From contig DATAZU010000010.1 of NCBI GenBank assembly GCA_036271875.1, positions 62,001-126,000 on the forward strand: a stretch of 64,000 bases of DNA. The letters run 5' to 3'. Below the pieces are notes generated by a model. It did no database searches, had not been told where the DNA came from, and worked only from the letters and a program-made list of their open reading frames with translations. Of the stretch, positions 57,383-64,000 are shown piece after piece (positions within the stretch are counted from its first letter, which is position 1; every line of letters starts with the position of its first letter). This DNA is from Galbitalea sp036271875 (GTDB taxonomy: Bacteria > Actinomycetota > Actinomycetes > Actinomycetales > Microbacteriaceae). The position numbers and the translations under genes were made by a program.

Positions 57383-59001
57383 CTCGCGAAGTCGCGAACC
57401 CCGACACGGATTCGACCGAGAACGTCGATCCCTCGGAACTGCCATGGCTGCGGCTCAACCCGCGGATGCTCCTTGTCCACCCGCTCCGGGAGCTCATCCG
57501 CTACCTGCCCGTCATCGTCATCGCGCTCATCGCGGGATCTGTCGGCGGCGAGCCGTGGTGGGTTTATGTGCTCTCCGGCGTCGGCATCGTTGTCGGCGTG
57601 CTGCGCTGGTTCACCACCAGTTATCGCATTACCCCGAGCCACGTGCAGATTCGAAAGGGCATCCTGAACCGCCAGCTGTTGTCGGTGCCGCGCGACCGCA
57701 TCCGCAGCGTGGATGTCGACTCCACCCTTCTTCACCGAATCTTCGAACTCTCCGTCGTGAAGGCGGGCACGGGCGCCTCCCACGGCGTCGACGAACTGGA
57801 GTTTAACGCCGTGCGCTCGGGCGATGTGCCAGCCCTCCGCAGGGAACTGCTGAGTCACGTGCCCAAGGGCACGCCGGCGCTGACGGAGGCGACCGATCCG
57901 GCGGACGCCTCCGCGATCGCCGAGGCCGCGATCCCGAATCGAAACTTCAGTCGCTGGAAACCGGCCTGGGTCCGCTACGCTCCCTTCACCCTGAGCGGAG
58001 TCAGCTCGATCATCGTGGTCGTGTTCTTCGTCCTGCAGACCCAGTTCTTCGAGAACGGGCTGCTGACGAGGCTTCCGTTCGTGAAGAACGAACTCACCCA
58101 GATCGAGCACCTGCCCGCCCTGACCCTCGTGGCGTGGTCGGTCTGCATTCTCATCGTCGCCGCATCCATCGTCGCGGTCGTGCGCTACCTGCTGAGCTAC
58201 TCCGGCTTCGAGATCAGCCGCGTCGACCAGTCCACACTGCACATCACCCACGGGCTGCTGCACACCCGCCAGGTCACGCTGGATGAGCGGCGGCTGCGCG
58301 GCATCCAGCTTTCCGAGCCGCTGTCGCTTCGTGCGGTCGGCGGCGCATGGACGCACGCAATCATGACCGGACTGGGTCGTCAGCGCGGCGGAGTCGCTCT
58401 GCTCTCCCCTCCGGGACCGCGCGACGAGGCCATTCGCATCGGCATGGAGATTGTCGGGATCGAGCAGGCCCTCACCGAGGATCTACGACAGCACGGTCGC
58501 CGTGCCCATCGGCGGCGCTACACCCGCGCGGCGACCTTTGCCGCGGTCCTGGCCGTCATTGCCCTTGCGGCCCAGTTCCTCGGCATTGTCAGCCCGGCGG
58601 TGTGGTGGGCGTTTGTTGTCATCATCCCGGGATCCGTGTTTCTGGCCCGGGATCGCTATCGCAGCCTGGGCCACGCGCTGGTCCCCGGATGGGTGGTCGC
58701 CCAGAGTGGCTCGCTGAACCGCAAGCGCGTCGTCCTGGCGACCGAGGGAATCATCGGCTGGACGATCAGGCGCAGCCTGTTCCAGCGCCGGGCGGGGCTC
58801 GCGACACTCATCGCGACGACCGCCGCGGGACGGCACAGCTACTCGATTCCCGACCTCCCGTTCGACGAGGCCTGGCCGCTCATTGACGCGGTCAACGAGC
58901 AGGTGCGGGCGGTAGCGCTGCCGAGCCTTACTACTAGGAGCTCTCGGCGATCGACGACTGGACCGCGGATGCGACGCTCGTCGACGGCGGAAGCTGGCTG
59001 A
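57379..59001 (+). CDS. bacterial PH domain membrane protein, YdbT-like
   Basis: About 540 residues with three bPH_2 domains in series, each after a pair of membrane helices: TSYRITPSHVQIRKGILNRQLLSVPRDRIRSVDV (first), SRVDQSTLHITHGLLHTRQVTLDERRLRGIQLSEP (second) and a third near SGSLNRKRVVLATEGIIGWTIRRSLFQRRAGLATL. This is the normal architecture of YdbT. GTG start overlaps the YdbS stop. The last 20-25 residues are low complexity and overlap the convergent isomerase gene by 68 bases. Confidence 0.88.
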   Translation: MTREVANPDTDSTENVDPSELPWLRLNPRMLLVHPLRELIRYLPVIVIALIAGSVGGEPWWVYVLSGVGIVVGVLRWFTTSYRITPSHVQIRKGILNRQLLSVPRDRIRSVDVDSTLLHRIFELSVVKAGTGASHGVDELEFNAVRSGDVPALRRELLSHVPKGTPALTEATDPADASAIAEAAIPNRNFSRWKPAWVRYAPFTLSGVSSIIVVVFFVLQTQFFENGLLTRLPFVKNELTQIEHLPALTLVAWSVCILIVAASIVAVVRYLLSYSGFEISRVDQSTLHITHGLLHTRQVTLDERRLRGIQLSEPLSLRAVGGAWTHAIMTGLGRQRGGVALLSPPGPRDEAIRIGMEIVGIEQALTEDLRQHGRRAHRRRYTRAATFAAVLAVIALAAQFLGIVSPAVWWAFVVIIPGSVFLARDRYRSLGHALVPGWVVAQSGSLNRKRVVLATEGIIGWTIRRSLFQRRAGLATLIATTAAGRHSYSIPDLPFDEAWPLIDAVNEQVRAVALPSLTTRSSRRSTTGPRMRRSSTAEAG

Positions 59002-60160
59002 TCAGCACGGCCTGATATGCGTGGTAAACGTCCGGTTTGCCATCCCACACGGTTGAGGACGGCCTGTTGTCGGCATCCAACTGGTGGTGCCACGAACCCC
59101 TGTCGATGTCGATGAGGTACGTCGCCGCATAGTCCCACCACTCGGCGTAGCTGGATGCGTAGGTCTCGAGCCCGGTGAGGTCGTGCAACACCGCGGCGGC
59201 CGCGATCGCCTCAGCGACCACCCAGTGCAGGCGATCGGAGACGACCGGTTTGCCGTTCCAGTCGACCGTGTACACGAAACCCGGCTGGCCGTCGCGAGCC
59301 CAGCCATCCGCAATGCCCTGGGCGAACAGGGACCGCGCGCCCTCGAGGAACCCCTTCGGATCTTTCGACAGTGGCGCAGCTTGAGCGATCAGTCTCGACC
59401 ACTCGAATGCGTGGCCGACGGTTGCCCCGTACGGCTTGAACTGGTCGGCCGGGGAATCCTTGTTGTATTCGAGGTCGGCGACCCACTCGTCGTTGAAGTG
59501 CTCGGGGACGCGCCATCCATTCTTCGACGCGCGCTCGAGCACAAACTCGCAGATCCCGACCGACCGGGCCGCGTATTTCGGGTCGCCGGTCGCATCCGTC
59601 GCCGCGAGCATCGCTTCGGTCATGTGCATGTTCGCGTTGATGCCGCGGTAGCCGCGCAACTCGGACCAGTCGTGCGACCAGGTGTCGACGAAGCGGCCGA
59701 ATTTCGGGTCCCAGAACTTCTCGTCCACAAGCTCGAGCACCTCGGTGAGCAGTTCTTGCGCGGCCGGGTCGCCCGCTATCGTGCCGGTCGATGCGGCGAG
59801 GATGACGAACGCATGCGTGTATGCGGCCTTGTCCGCTTTCGGGTCCGCGGGCACGGTGTCATTCCAGCCACCGAATTCCCGATCACGCCCTGCAGTTGCC
59901 AGCCCCCGCAACAGCAGTCGTGCGATCGGGTCGGCCCCCGGAACCCCGCGCAGCGACGCGAGATAGTGGATGTGAGCCATTCGCCCAGTGATCCAGGTCT
60001 CTTCCGGATGCGAGGGATCGGGCTTGCCATCGTCGTCCAGCCAGGCCGCCATGCCGTCGGGCAGGACGACGTGACGGGCGAACCCCAGTAGTCGCAGCTC
60101 CTCGGTGCGCAGCCAGGTGTCGTGCATGGTCTGGCCCAGCCAGCGGCGAACCGCGCTCAT
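58934..60160 (-). CDS. AGE-family sugar epimerase/isomerase
   Basis: 408-residue (alpha/alpha)6-barrel enzyme of the N-acylglucosamine 2-epimerase superfamily. ETWITGRMAHIHYLAS, GGWND, YTHAFVILAAS, GINANMHMTEAM (catalytic His), PEHFNDEW and ATVGHAFEWSRL (second His) follow the pattern of YihS-type aldose-ketose isomerases that act on mannose, glucose or sulfoquinovose. In this sugar-import operon it probably makes the first catabolic step. Starts with ATG overlapping the monooxygenase-like gene by four bases. Exact sugar unknown. Confidence 0.87.
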   Translation of the reverse strand: MSAVRRWLGQTMHDTWLRTEELRLLGFARHVVLPDGMAAWLDDDGKPDPSHPEETWITGRMAHIHYLASLRGVPGADPIARLLLRGLATAGRDREFGGWNDTVPADPKADKAAYTHAFVILAASTGTIAGDPAAQELLTEVLELVDEKFWDPKFGRFVDTWSHDWSELRGYRGINANMHMTEAMLAATDATGDPKYAARSVGICEFVLERASKNGWRVPEHFNDEWVADLEYNKDSPADQFKPYGATVGHAFEWSRLIAQAAPLSKDPKGFLEGARSLFAQGIADGWARDGQPGFVYTVDWNGKPVVSDRLHWVVAEAIAAAAVLHDLTGLETYASSYAEWWDYAATYLIDIDRGSWHHQLDADNRPSSTVWDGKPDVYHAYQAVLISQLPPSTSVASAVQSSIAESS

Positions 60161-60465
60161 AGAGGCATCAGAAAGGTCAAGTCACTCCCATCGCCGACGA
60201 TGAGCTCCGTCAGGCTGCGATTGAAACGGGCACCGTAGTCTGCGCCGATGTGGGCAGCGAATGCCGCCTCATCAACGTACTCCTCGTAGACGAAGAACTC
60301 GGCCGGATTGGTGCTCTTCTGCGACGCGGCGAATACCAGGTTGCCGGGTTCCTTCCTGACCTCTACGGTGAGCCAGCGCAACAGCTCCGCGACATGGTCA
60401 ACACTGCCGGCGAGCGCGGTGAACTCCGCGTACAACACACGACGCGGGTCGGCATCAGCCGTCAT
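60157..60465 (-). CDS. antibiotic-biosynthesis-monooxygenase-fold (ABM) protein
   Basis: 102-residue dimeric ferredoxin-like ABM domain (VLYAEFTALAGSVDHVAELLRWLTVEVRKEPGNLVFAASQ, FFVYEEYVDEAAFAAHIGADYGARF). Such small proteins are quinol monooxygenases, heme-handling or sugar-related (YdhR/LsrG) isomerases. Located between an ABC ATPase and a sugar isomerase with 4-base overlaps on both sides, it may act as an LsrG-like isomerase or a mutarotase of the imported sugar. Confidence 0.82.
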   Translation of the reverse strand: MTADADPRRVLYAEFTALAGSVDHVAELLRWLTVEVRKEPGNLVFAASQKSTNPAEFFVYEEYVDEAAFAAHIGADYGARFNRSLTELIVGDGSDLTFLMPL

Positions 60466-61226
60466 GATTTGGTGAGCAGGCCTGTGATCGTCCCGAGCAG
60501 CGACTCGGCGTCGAACTCCGACGTCGGCGCATCCCGCACCACCTTGCCCAGTCGCATGACCACGATTCGATCGGTCACCTGAAGAACGTGCGGCAGCGTG
60601 TGCGAGATGAAGACGACGCCGAGATCCTTCGCCTTGGCGGCCTTGATGACATCCAGGACCTCGTTTGCCTGTCGGGCACCGAGATGATTGGTTGGCTCAT
60701 CGAGGATGATGACCTTGCGGGCCCAGGCAACCGCGCGACCGATCGCGACCGCCTGGCGCTGGCCACCGGACAGTTCCGCGACGGTTCGGTCCGTCGCTGC
60801 CACGCCGATGCCGGCACGATCGAGGTCCTCGTGCGCGATGGTGTCCATTTGCTTCTGGGCCAGGAAGCCCAACTTGCCCAGGAATCCGCCCACCGTCTTC
60901 TCGCGGCCCAGGAACACGTTCGATGAGACGGTCAGATTCGGCGCAAGCCCGGAGTCTTGGTACAGCGTCTCGATGCCGGCCTGCAACACGTCGTGCGGCG
61001 CACGCCAGTGGTGTTCCACGCCCTCGAGCAGAATCTCACCGGAGTCCGGTTGGTGAGCGCCCGAGAGCACCTTGACCAGGGTGGACTTGCCTGCACCGTT
61101 GTCTCCGACCAGGCCAAGGACCTCGCCCGGGTAGATCTGCAGACTGACGTTCTCAAGAGCGACGACGCTCCCGTAGTTCTTCGAGATATTGCGGACCTCA
61201 TACAGAGGTGTGCCAGACGGACTCAT
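60462..61226 (-). CDS. ABC sugar transporter ATP-binding protein, single NBD
   Basis: 254-residue ATPase of the ribose/xylose (CUT2) class. Walker A GDNGAGKST (about 40-48), Q-loop YQDSGL, signature LSGGQRQAVAIGRAV, Walker B KVIILDEPTNHLG, H-loop FISHTLP. Classical RbsA has two fused NBDs (about 500 residues); this has one, like FrcA-type proteins, so a homodimer is expected. Overlaps the permease start by four bases. Confidence 0.92.
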   Translation of the reverse strand: MSPSGTPLYEVRNISKNYGSVVALENVSLQIYPGEVLGLVGDNGAGKSTLVKVLSGAHQPDSGEILLEGVEHHWRAPHDVLQAGIETLYQDSGLAPNLTVSSNVFLGREKTVGGFLGKLGFLAQKQMDTIAHEDLDRAGIGVAATDRTVAELSGGQRQAVAIGRAVAWARKVIILDEPTNHLGARQANEVLDVIKAAKAKDLGVVFISHTLPHVLQVTDRIVVMRLGKVVRDAPTSEFDAESLLGTITGLLTKS

Positions 61227-62281
61227 GCGCGTCTCCTATGTGAAATCCCCCGCAGCGCCTGCAGAGAGGCGGCTGCGGCAATGAGGATGGCGACGACGAT
61301 CTGGTTCCAGTTCGCGTCGACGTTGATGATGATGAGGCCGCTGGTCAACATGCTGAGTATGAGCGCCCCGAGGATGGATCCACCGATATTGGCCTGGCCA
61401 CCCATGAGGCTGGCTCCGCCGATCACGACCGCAGCGATGGCACTGAGCTCGTCGCCGTACCCGGCGCTGGGCGAACCGGAGCCAAGCTGCAGATAGAGGA
61501 CCATGCCTGCGGCGCCAGCCAACATGCCGGAGAGGATGTAGACCTTCGCGCGGTGTTTCGCGACGCTGATTCCGGACGCAGTCGCGGCAAATGCGTTGCC
61601 ACCGATCGCGAAGGTGTAGCGACCGAATCGTGATTTGTGCAGAAAGAGTCCCGCGATCACGACGATCACCGTCGCGATGATGGCCGGCCACGACAGCGGA
61701 CCGAGCCAGGGAACCGAGAGTCCCTGTGCGGATGCCGGACCACCGGCGACGGGACCGCCGCCAGTGAGCACCACAGCGACGCCGGCGCCAGCGCCGAGTG
61801 TTGCGAGGCTCGCGACAAACGGGACAAGCTTCGCGAAGTTGATCAGAAGCTGATTAATCGTTCCGACTAGGCCGCCGATCCCGACCGCCACCAGCGTACC
61901 TACAAGCAGCGATGCCCAGTCTGGCCATCCGGCTCCGGTCAGACCAGCCATTGCAAAGGCGGCAATGACGCTCGAGACCGTCAGAGTGGAACCGACCGAA
62001 AGGTCGATTCCACCCGTGACGATGACGAATGTCTCACCAACTGCGATCAAAACGATCGGTGCCCACTGCACCAGGATGTTGCCAGCCACGCCAAGGGAGA
62101 AGAAGATCGGGTTGAGGATCGTGAACGCGATAGCGAGCACGACGATCACCAGGATCAGCAGCGAGATCTGACTGTTTAGCAGGCGCGCAATGATGTTTTG
62201 TTGCCGCTCGTCCGCTGTTTCAGCCACCCTTACCGGACCAGGTTGCCTGTTCTTCGTTGGCGTTGGAGAACTACCCGACAC
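61223..62281 (-). CDS. ABC sugar transporter permease (RbsC type)
   Basis: 352-residue CUT2 permease with about ten hydrophobic helices. Signatures: GETFVIVTGGIDLSVGS, the EAA-like region GGNAFAATASGISVAKHRAKVYILSGMLAG, and SAIAAVVIGGASLMGGQANIGG. Works with the ATPase after it and the binding protein before it. Confidence 0.92.
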   Translation of the reverse strand: MSGSSPTPTKNRQPGPVRVAETADERQQNIIARLLNSQISLLILVIVVLAIAFTILNPIFFSLGVAGNILVQWAPIVLIAVGETFVIVTGGIDLSVGSTLTVSSVIAAFAMAGLTGAGWPDWASLLVGTLVAVGIGGLVGTINQLLINFAKLVPFVASLATLGAGAGVAVVLTGGGPVAGGPASAQGLSVPWLGPLSWPAIIATVIVVIAGLFLHKSRFGRYTFAIGGNAFAATASGISVAKHRAKVYILSGMLAGAAGMVLYLQLGSGSPSAGYGDELSAIAAVVIGGASLMGGQANIGGSILGALILSMLTSGLIIINVDANWNQIVVAILIAAAASLQALRGISHRRRA

Positions 62282-62333
62282 TTCTTATTACCTCTGCTCG
62301 ACTCTGATGCAATGGACGCTTGGTGCCGTGAGG

Positions 62334-63365
62334 CTATTTCTGCACGTAAGTGTACTTCTGCAGGTCAGCCGCAGAACTGTCCTTGTCGAGCAGAATGTTC
62401 GGCAGAGTCACGCTCTTCTGGATACCGGTCGACTTCTTGCCAGCACGCAGGTACTTGTCGAGGGTGTCGACAGCATCCTTGCCCTCCTGCGCCGGGTTCT
62501 GCGCGACGAGAGCCGTGAACACGCCCTTCGCGATCAGGTCGACGTTGGTCTTGTATGCGTCGTAGCCGATAAGCGCAACCTTGCCTGTGAGGCCCTTCGC
62601 CTGCAGAGCCGCCGCGGCACCGGTGGCGTTAGTGCCATCGATCGCGAAGATTCCGTTGAGCTTCGGGAACTCGGTCAGCCAGTTGTTGATGTTCGAGTCG
62701 GCTGTTGTCGAGTTGGACTGCGAATATCCGGTGGCAACGATCTTGATACCCGGATACTTCGCCGCGATCTCCTTCTTGAAACCGTCGAGGCGGGCGACGT
62801 TGGTTGACGCGGTTGCCGAGGTCAATCCGACGACGACCTGGTAGCTGCCACCCGACGTGTAACCGATGGCCTTCGCCATTTCGTCGGCCGCCTTCGTGCC
62901 ACCGTCGTTGTTGTCACCCGTGATGAATGAAATGACATCGCCGAGGTTATTCACGCGGCTATCGACGTTCACCACGGCAATTCCCGAGTTGTGGGCCGTG
63001 GTGACCGATGCCTGGAGTGCCACCGGGTCGGTCGGGGCGAGCGCAAGTCCATCCGGCTTCTCGGCCAGAACCTGATTGACGATCGGAATCTGCGTTGCCG
63101 GCGAGTACGTCGTTGCATTGCCCTGGAAGATCAGCTTGTCGCCGAGCTTCGTTGCCTCAGCCTGTGCGCCGACCTTCATCGCCTGGAAGAACGGGTCCGA
63201 GGACGCCCCAACGACAAAACCGAGCGTGTACGACTTCTTCCCGCCGGAGGTGCCTCCGGAGCTGTTCGAGCTGCAGGCAGCCAGGCCGAGCGTTGCGATC
63301 GCCGCAACGGCAGTGACGGTCACCGCGCGCTTTGCCCAAATTCGTGATGCTGTGCGATTCGACAT
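62334..63365 (-). CDS. ABC sugar-binding lipoprotein (RbsB type)
   Basis: 343-residue type I periplasmic-binding-protein lipoprotein. Signal with lipobox LAAC (Cys about 31), Ser/Gly linker, then YTLGFVVGASSDPFFQAMKVGAQAEATKLG. ATG 63365 has GAGGAA at the correct distance, better than the ATG five codons upstream. First gene of the isomerase operon; binds the imported monosaccharide. Operator O1 for the divergent LacI lies about 40 bases upstream. Confidence 0.92.
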   Translation of the reverse strand: MSNRTASRIWAKRAVTVTAVAAIATLGLAACSSNSSGGTSGGKKSYTLGFVVGASSDPFFQAMKVGAQAEATKLGDKLIFQGNATTYSPATQIPIVNQVLAEKPDGLALAPTDPVALQASVTTAHNSGIAVVNVDSRVNNLGDVISFITGDNNDGGTKAADEMAKAIGYTSGGSYQVVVGLTSATASTNVARLDGFKKEIAAKYPGIKIVATGYSQSNSTTADSNINNWLTEFPKLNGIFAIDGTNATGAAAALQAKGLTGKVALIGYDAYKTNVDLIAKGVFTALVAQNPAQEGKDAVDTLDKYLRAGKKSTGIQKSVTLPNILLDKDSSAADLQKYTYVQK

Positions 63366-63398
63366 TGAATTCCTCTTCATTTCGTTAGGGGCACTCGT

Positions 63399-63500
63399 GT
63401 GCCTGACAACGGTGTCATGTTAGGTCTAAGGCATGTGTGCCTATATAGTCAAGTCGACACATCAACTTGGAGATCAATTCGTGACACCGTTGTCAGGCAC
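63399..63500. promoter_or_regulatory. paired LacI operators in a 19-bp inverted repeat
   Basis: Arms GTGCCTGACAACGGTGTCA (63399-63417) and TGACACCGTTGTCAGGCAC (63482-63500) are exact complements, 64 bases apart. Each arm contains a LacI-type palindrome, TGACAACGGTGTCA (63404-63417) and TGACACCGTTGTCA (63482-63495), with central CG. Centres are 78 bases apart. The right one includes most of the lacI start codon (GTG at 63481). A TATATAGT -10 lies between them near 63452. This fits a repressor that loops DNA between both genes and controls itself. Confidence 0.8.
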
Positions 63501-64000
63501 GGAGTCCTCGCGGGGGGCTCCCCAGCAGCGACCCACGATGCGGCACGTCGCCGCCCTGGCGGGCGTCGGGCTCAAGACTGTTTCCCGCGTTATCAACGAC
63601 GAACCCAACGTTTCCGCGGCGACAATCGCCAGGGTCATGGATGCCGCCCAGCGCCTGAACTACCAGCCCAACCTGCACGCGGGCAACCTCAAGCGCGCCG
63701 ACAAGAAGACGCAGACACTTGGACTCCTGGTCGGAAGCGTCGCCAACCCCTTTGCCGGCGCACTCCATCGCGCGGTCGAAGATGCCGCTCGCGAGCGCGG
63801 CACCGCCGTGTTCGCCGCGAGCCTCGATGACGACCCGCTTCGGGAGCGAGGAATCGTCGAGGCATTCCTGCGTCGACGAGTGGATGGCCTCATTCTGACG
63901 ACCGTCACGAAGAGCCAGGGCTACCTCATCCCGGAACAGGATCACGGAACCCCGATGGTCTTCGTCGACCGTGAGCCAATCGGGATCGAAGCGGATGCCG
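63481..64000 (+). CDS. LacI-family regulator (partial, continues past window end)
   Basis: First 173 residues of a LacI repressor: HTH TMRHVAALAGVGLKTVSRVINDEPNVSAATIARVMDAA (about 19-55), hinge, then the ligand domain (TLGLLVGSVANPFAGALHRAVEDAA). GTG start at 63481 has GGAGAT nine bases upstream. Divergent from the RbsB-type operon and very likely its repressor. The gene is cut by the end of the window. Confidence 0.92.
   Translation, partial: MTPLSGTESSRGAPQQRPTMRHVAALAGVGLKTVSRVINDEPNVSAATIARVMDAAQRLNYQPNLHAGNLKRADKKTQTLGLLVGSVANPFAGALHRAVEDAARERGTAVFAASLDDDPLRERGIVEAFLRRRVDGLILTTVTKSQGYLIPEQDHGTPMVFVDREPIGIEADA

Noticed and set aside
1..64000. CRISPR arrays, insertion sequences, prophage, tRNA or rRNA genes
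   Set aside because: No regularly spaced repeats, transposase, integrase, phage structural genes or tRNA cloverleafs were seen apart from the tmRNA.

Overview
The window is high-GC DNA from an actinobacterium, most likely a member of the Microbacteriaceae or a close relative. This is inferred from a fused Kgd-type 2-oxoglutarate decarboxylase/dehydrogenase, a GuaB1-type IMPDH-like protein, a SigR/RsrA thiol-stress pair, an actinobacterial tmRNA, F420-type LLM enzymes, and a striking number of genes whose start codon lies exactly six bases downstream of a TANNNT -10 hexamer (leaderless mRNAs). No insertion sequence, prophage, CRISPR array, rRNA or tRNA was seen.

Layout. 1-7950: a NarL-type response regulator, a drug/sugar efflux MFS, a GT87-like mannosyltransferase, NnrD, an OYE-family reductase and two CorC/HlyC-type CBS membrane proteins. 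8060-20900: housekeeping (GuaB1, Kgd, a secreted metzincin, RsrA-SigR, AroA, RsgA, HisN, an EXPERA-like membrane protein, gluconokinase). 20890-32200: small regulator/transporter/enzyme modules (TetR-MFS pairs, class I amidotransferase, LLM oxidoreductase, SDR, GH87-like beta-helix enzyme, MarR-peroxiredoxin). 32250-32764: a decayed yefM-yoeB toxin-antitoxin locus. 32800-45500: a sugar-acid cluster that encodes a complete non-phosphorylative L-fucose route (mutarotase, aldo/keto dehydrogenase, lactonase, fuconate dehydratase, 2-keto-3-deoxy-fuconate dehydrogenase, diketo hydrolase) with a CUT1 ABC importer and a FadR-type regulator. 45590-49390: a LacI - MaoC - cytosolic solute-binding-protein-like - CoA-transferase operon with no assigned pathway. 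49590-53340: a secreted GH95-like glycosidase carrying two beta/gamma-crystallin domains, then a GntR regulator. 53440-56233: a five-gene Roadblock/Ras-like GTPase cluster resembling a Streptomyces conservon without its histidine kinase. 56269-56642: tmRNA. 56810-59000: two PH-domain (YdbS/YdbT) membrane proteins. 58930-64000: an AGE-family sugar isomerase operon with a ribose-type ABC importer and a divergent LacI regulator.

How the parts work together: the GH95 enzyme probably releases fucose outside the cell, the CUT1 importer brings it in, and the dehydrogenase-lactonase-dehydratase-SDR-hydrolase enzymes split it to pyruvate and lactate. Three sugar regions have local repressors with visible candidate operators. 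The best candidates for something undescribed are the Roadblock/GTPase cluster with its unassigned 218-residue protein, and the CoA-transferase operon with an intracellular solute-binding-protein homologue.
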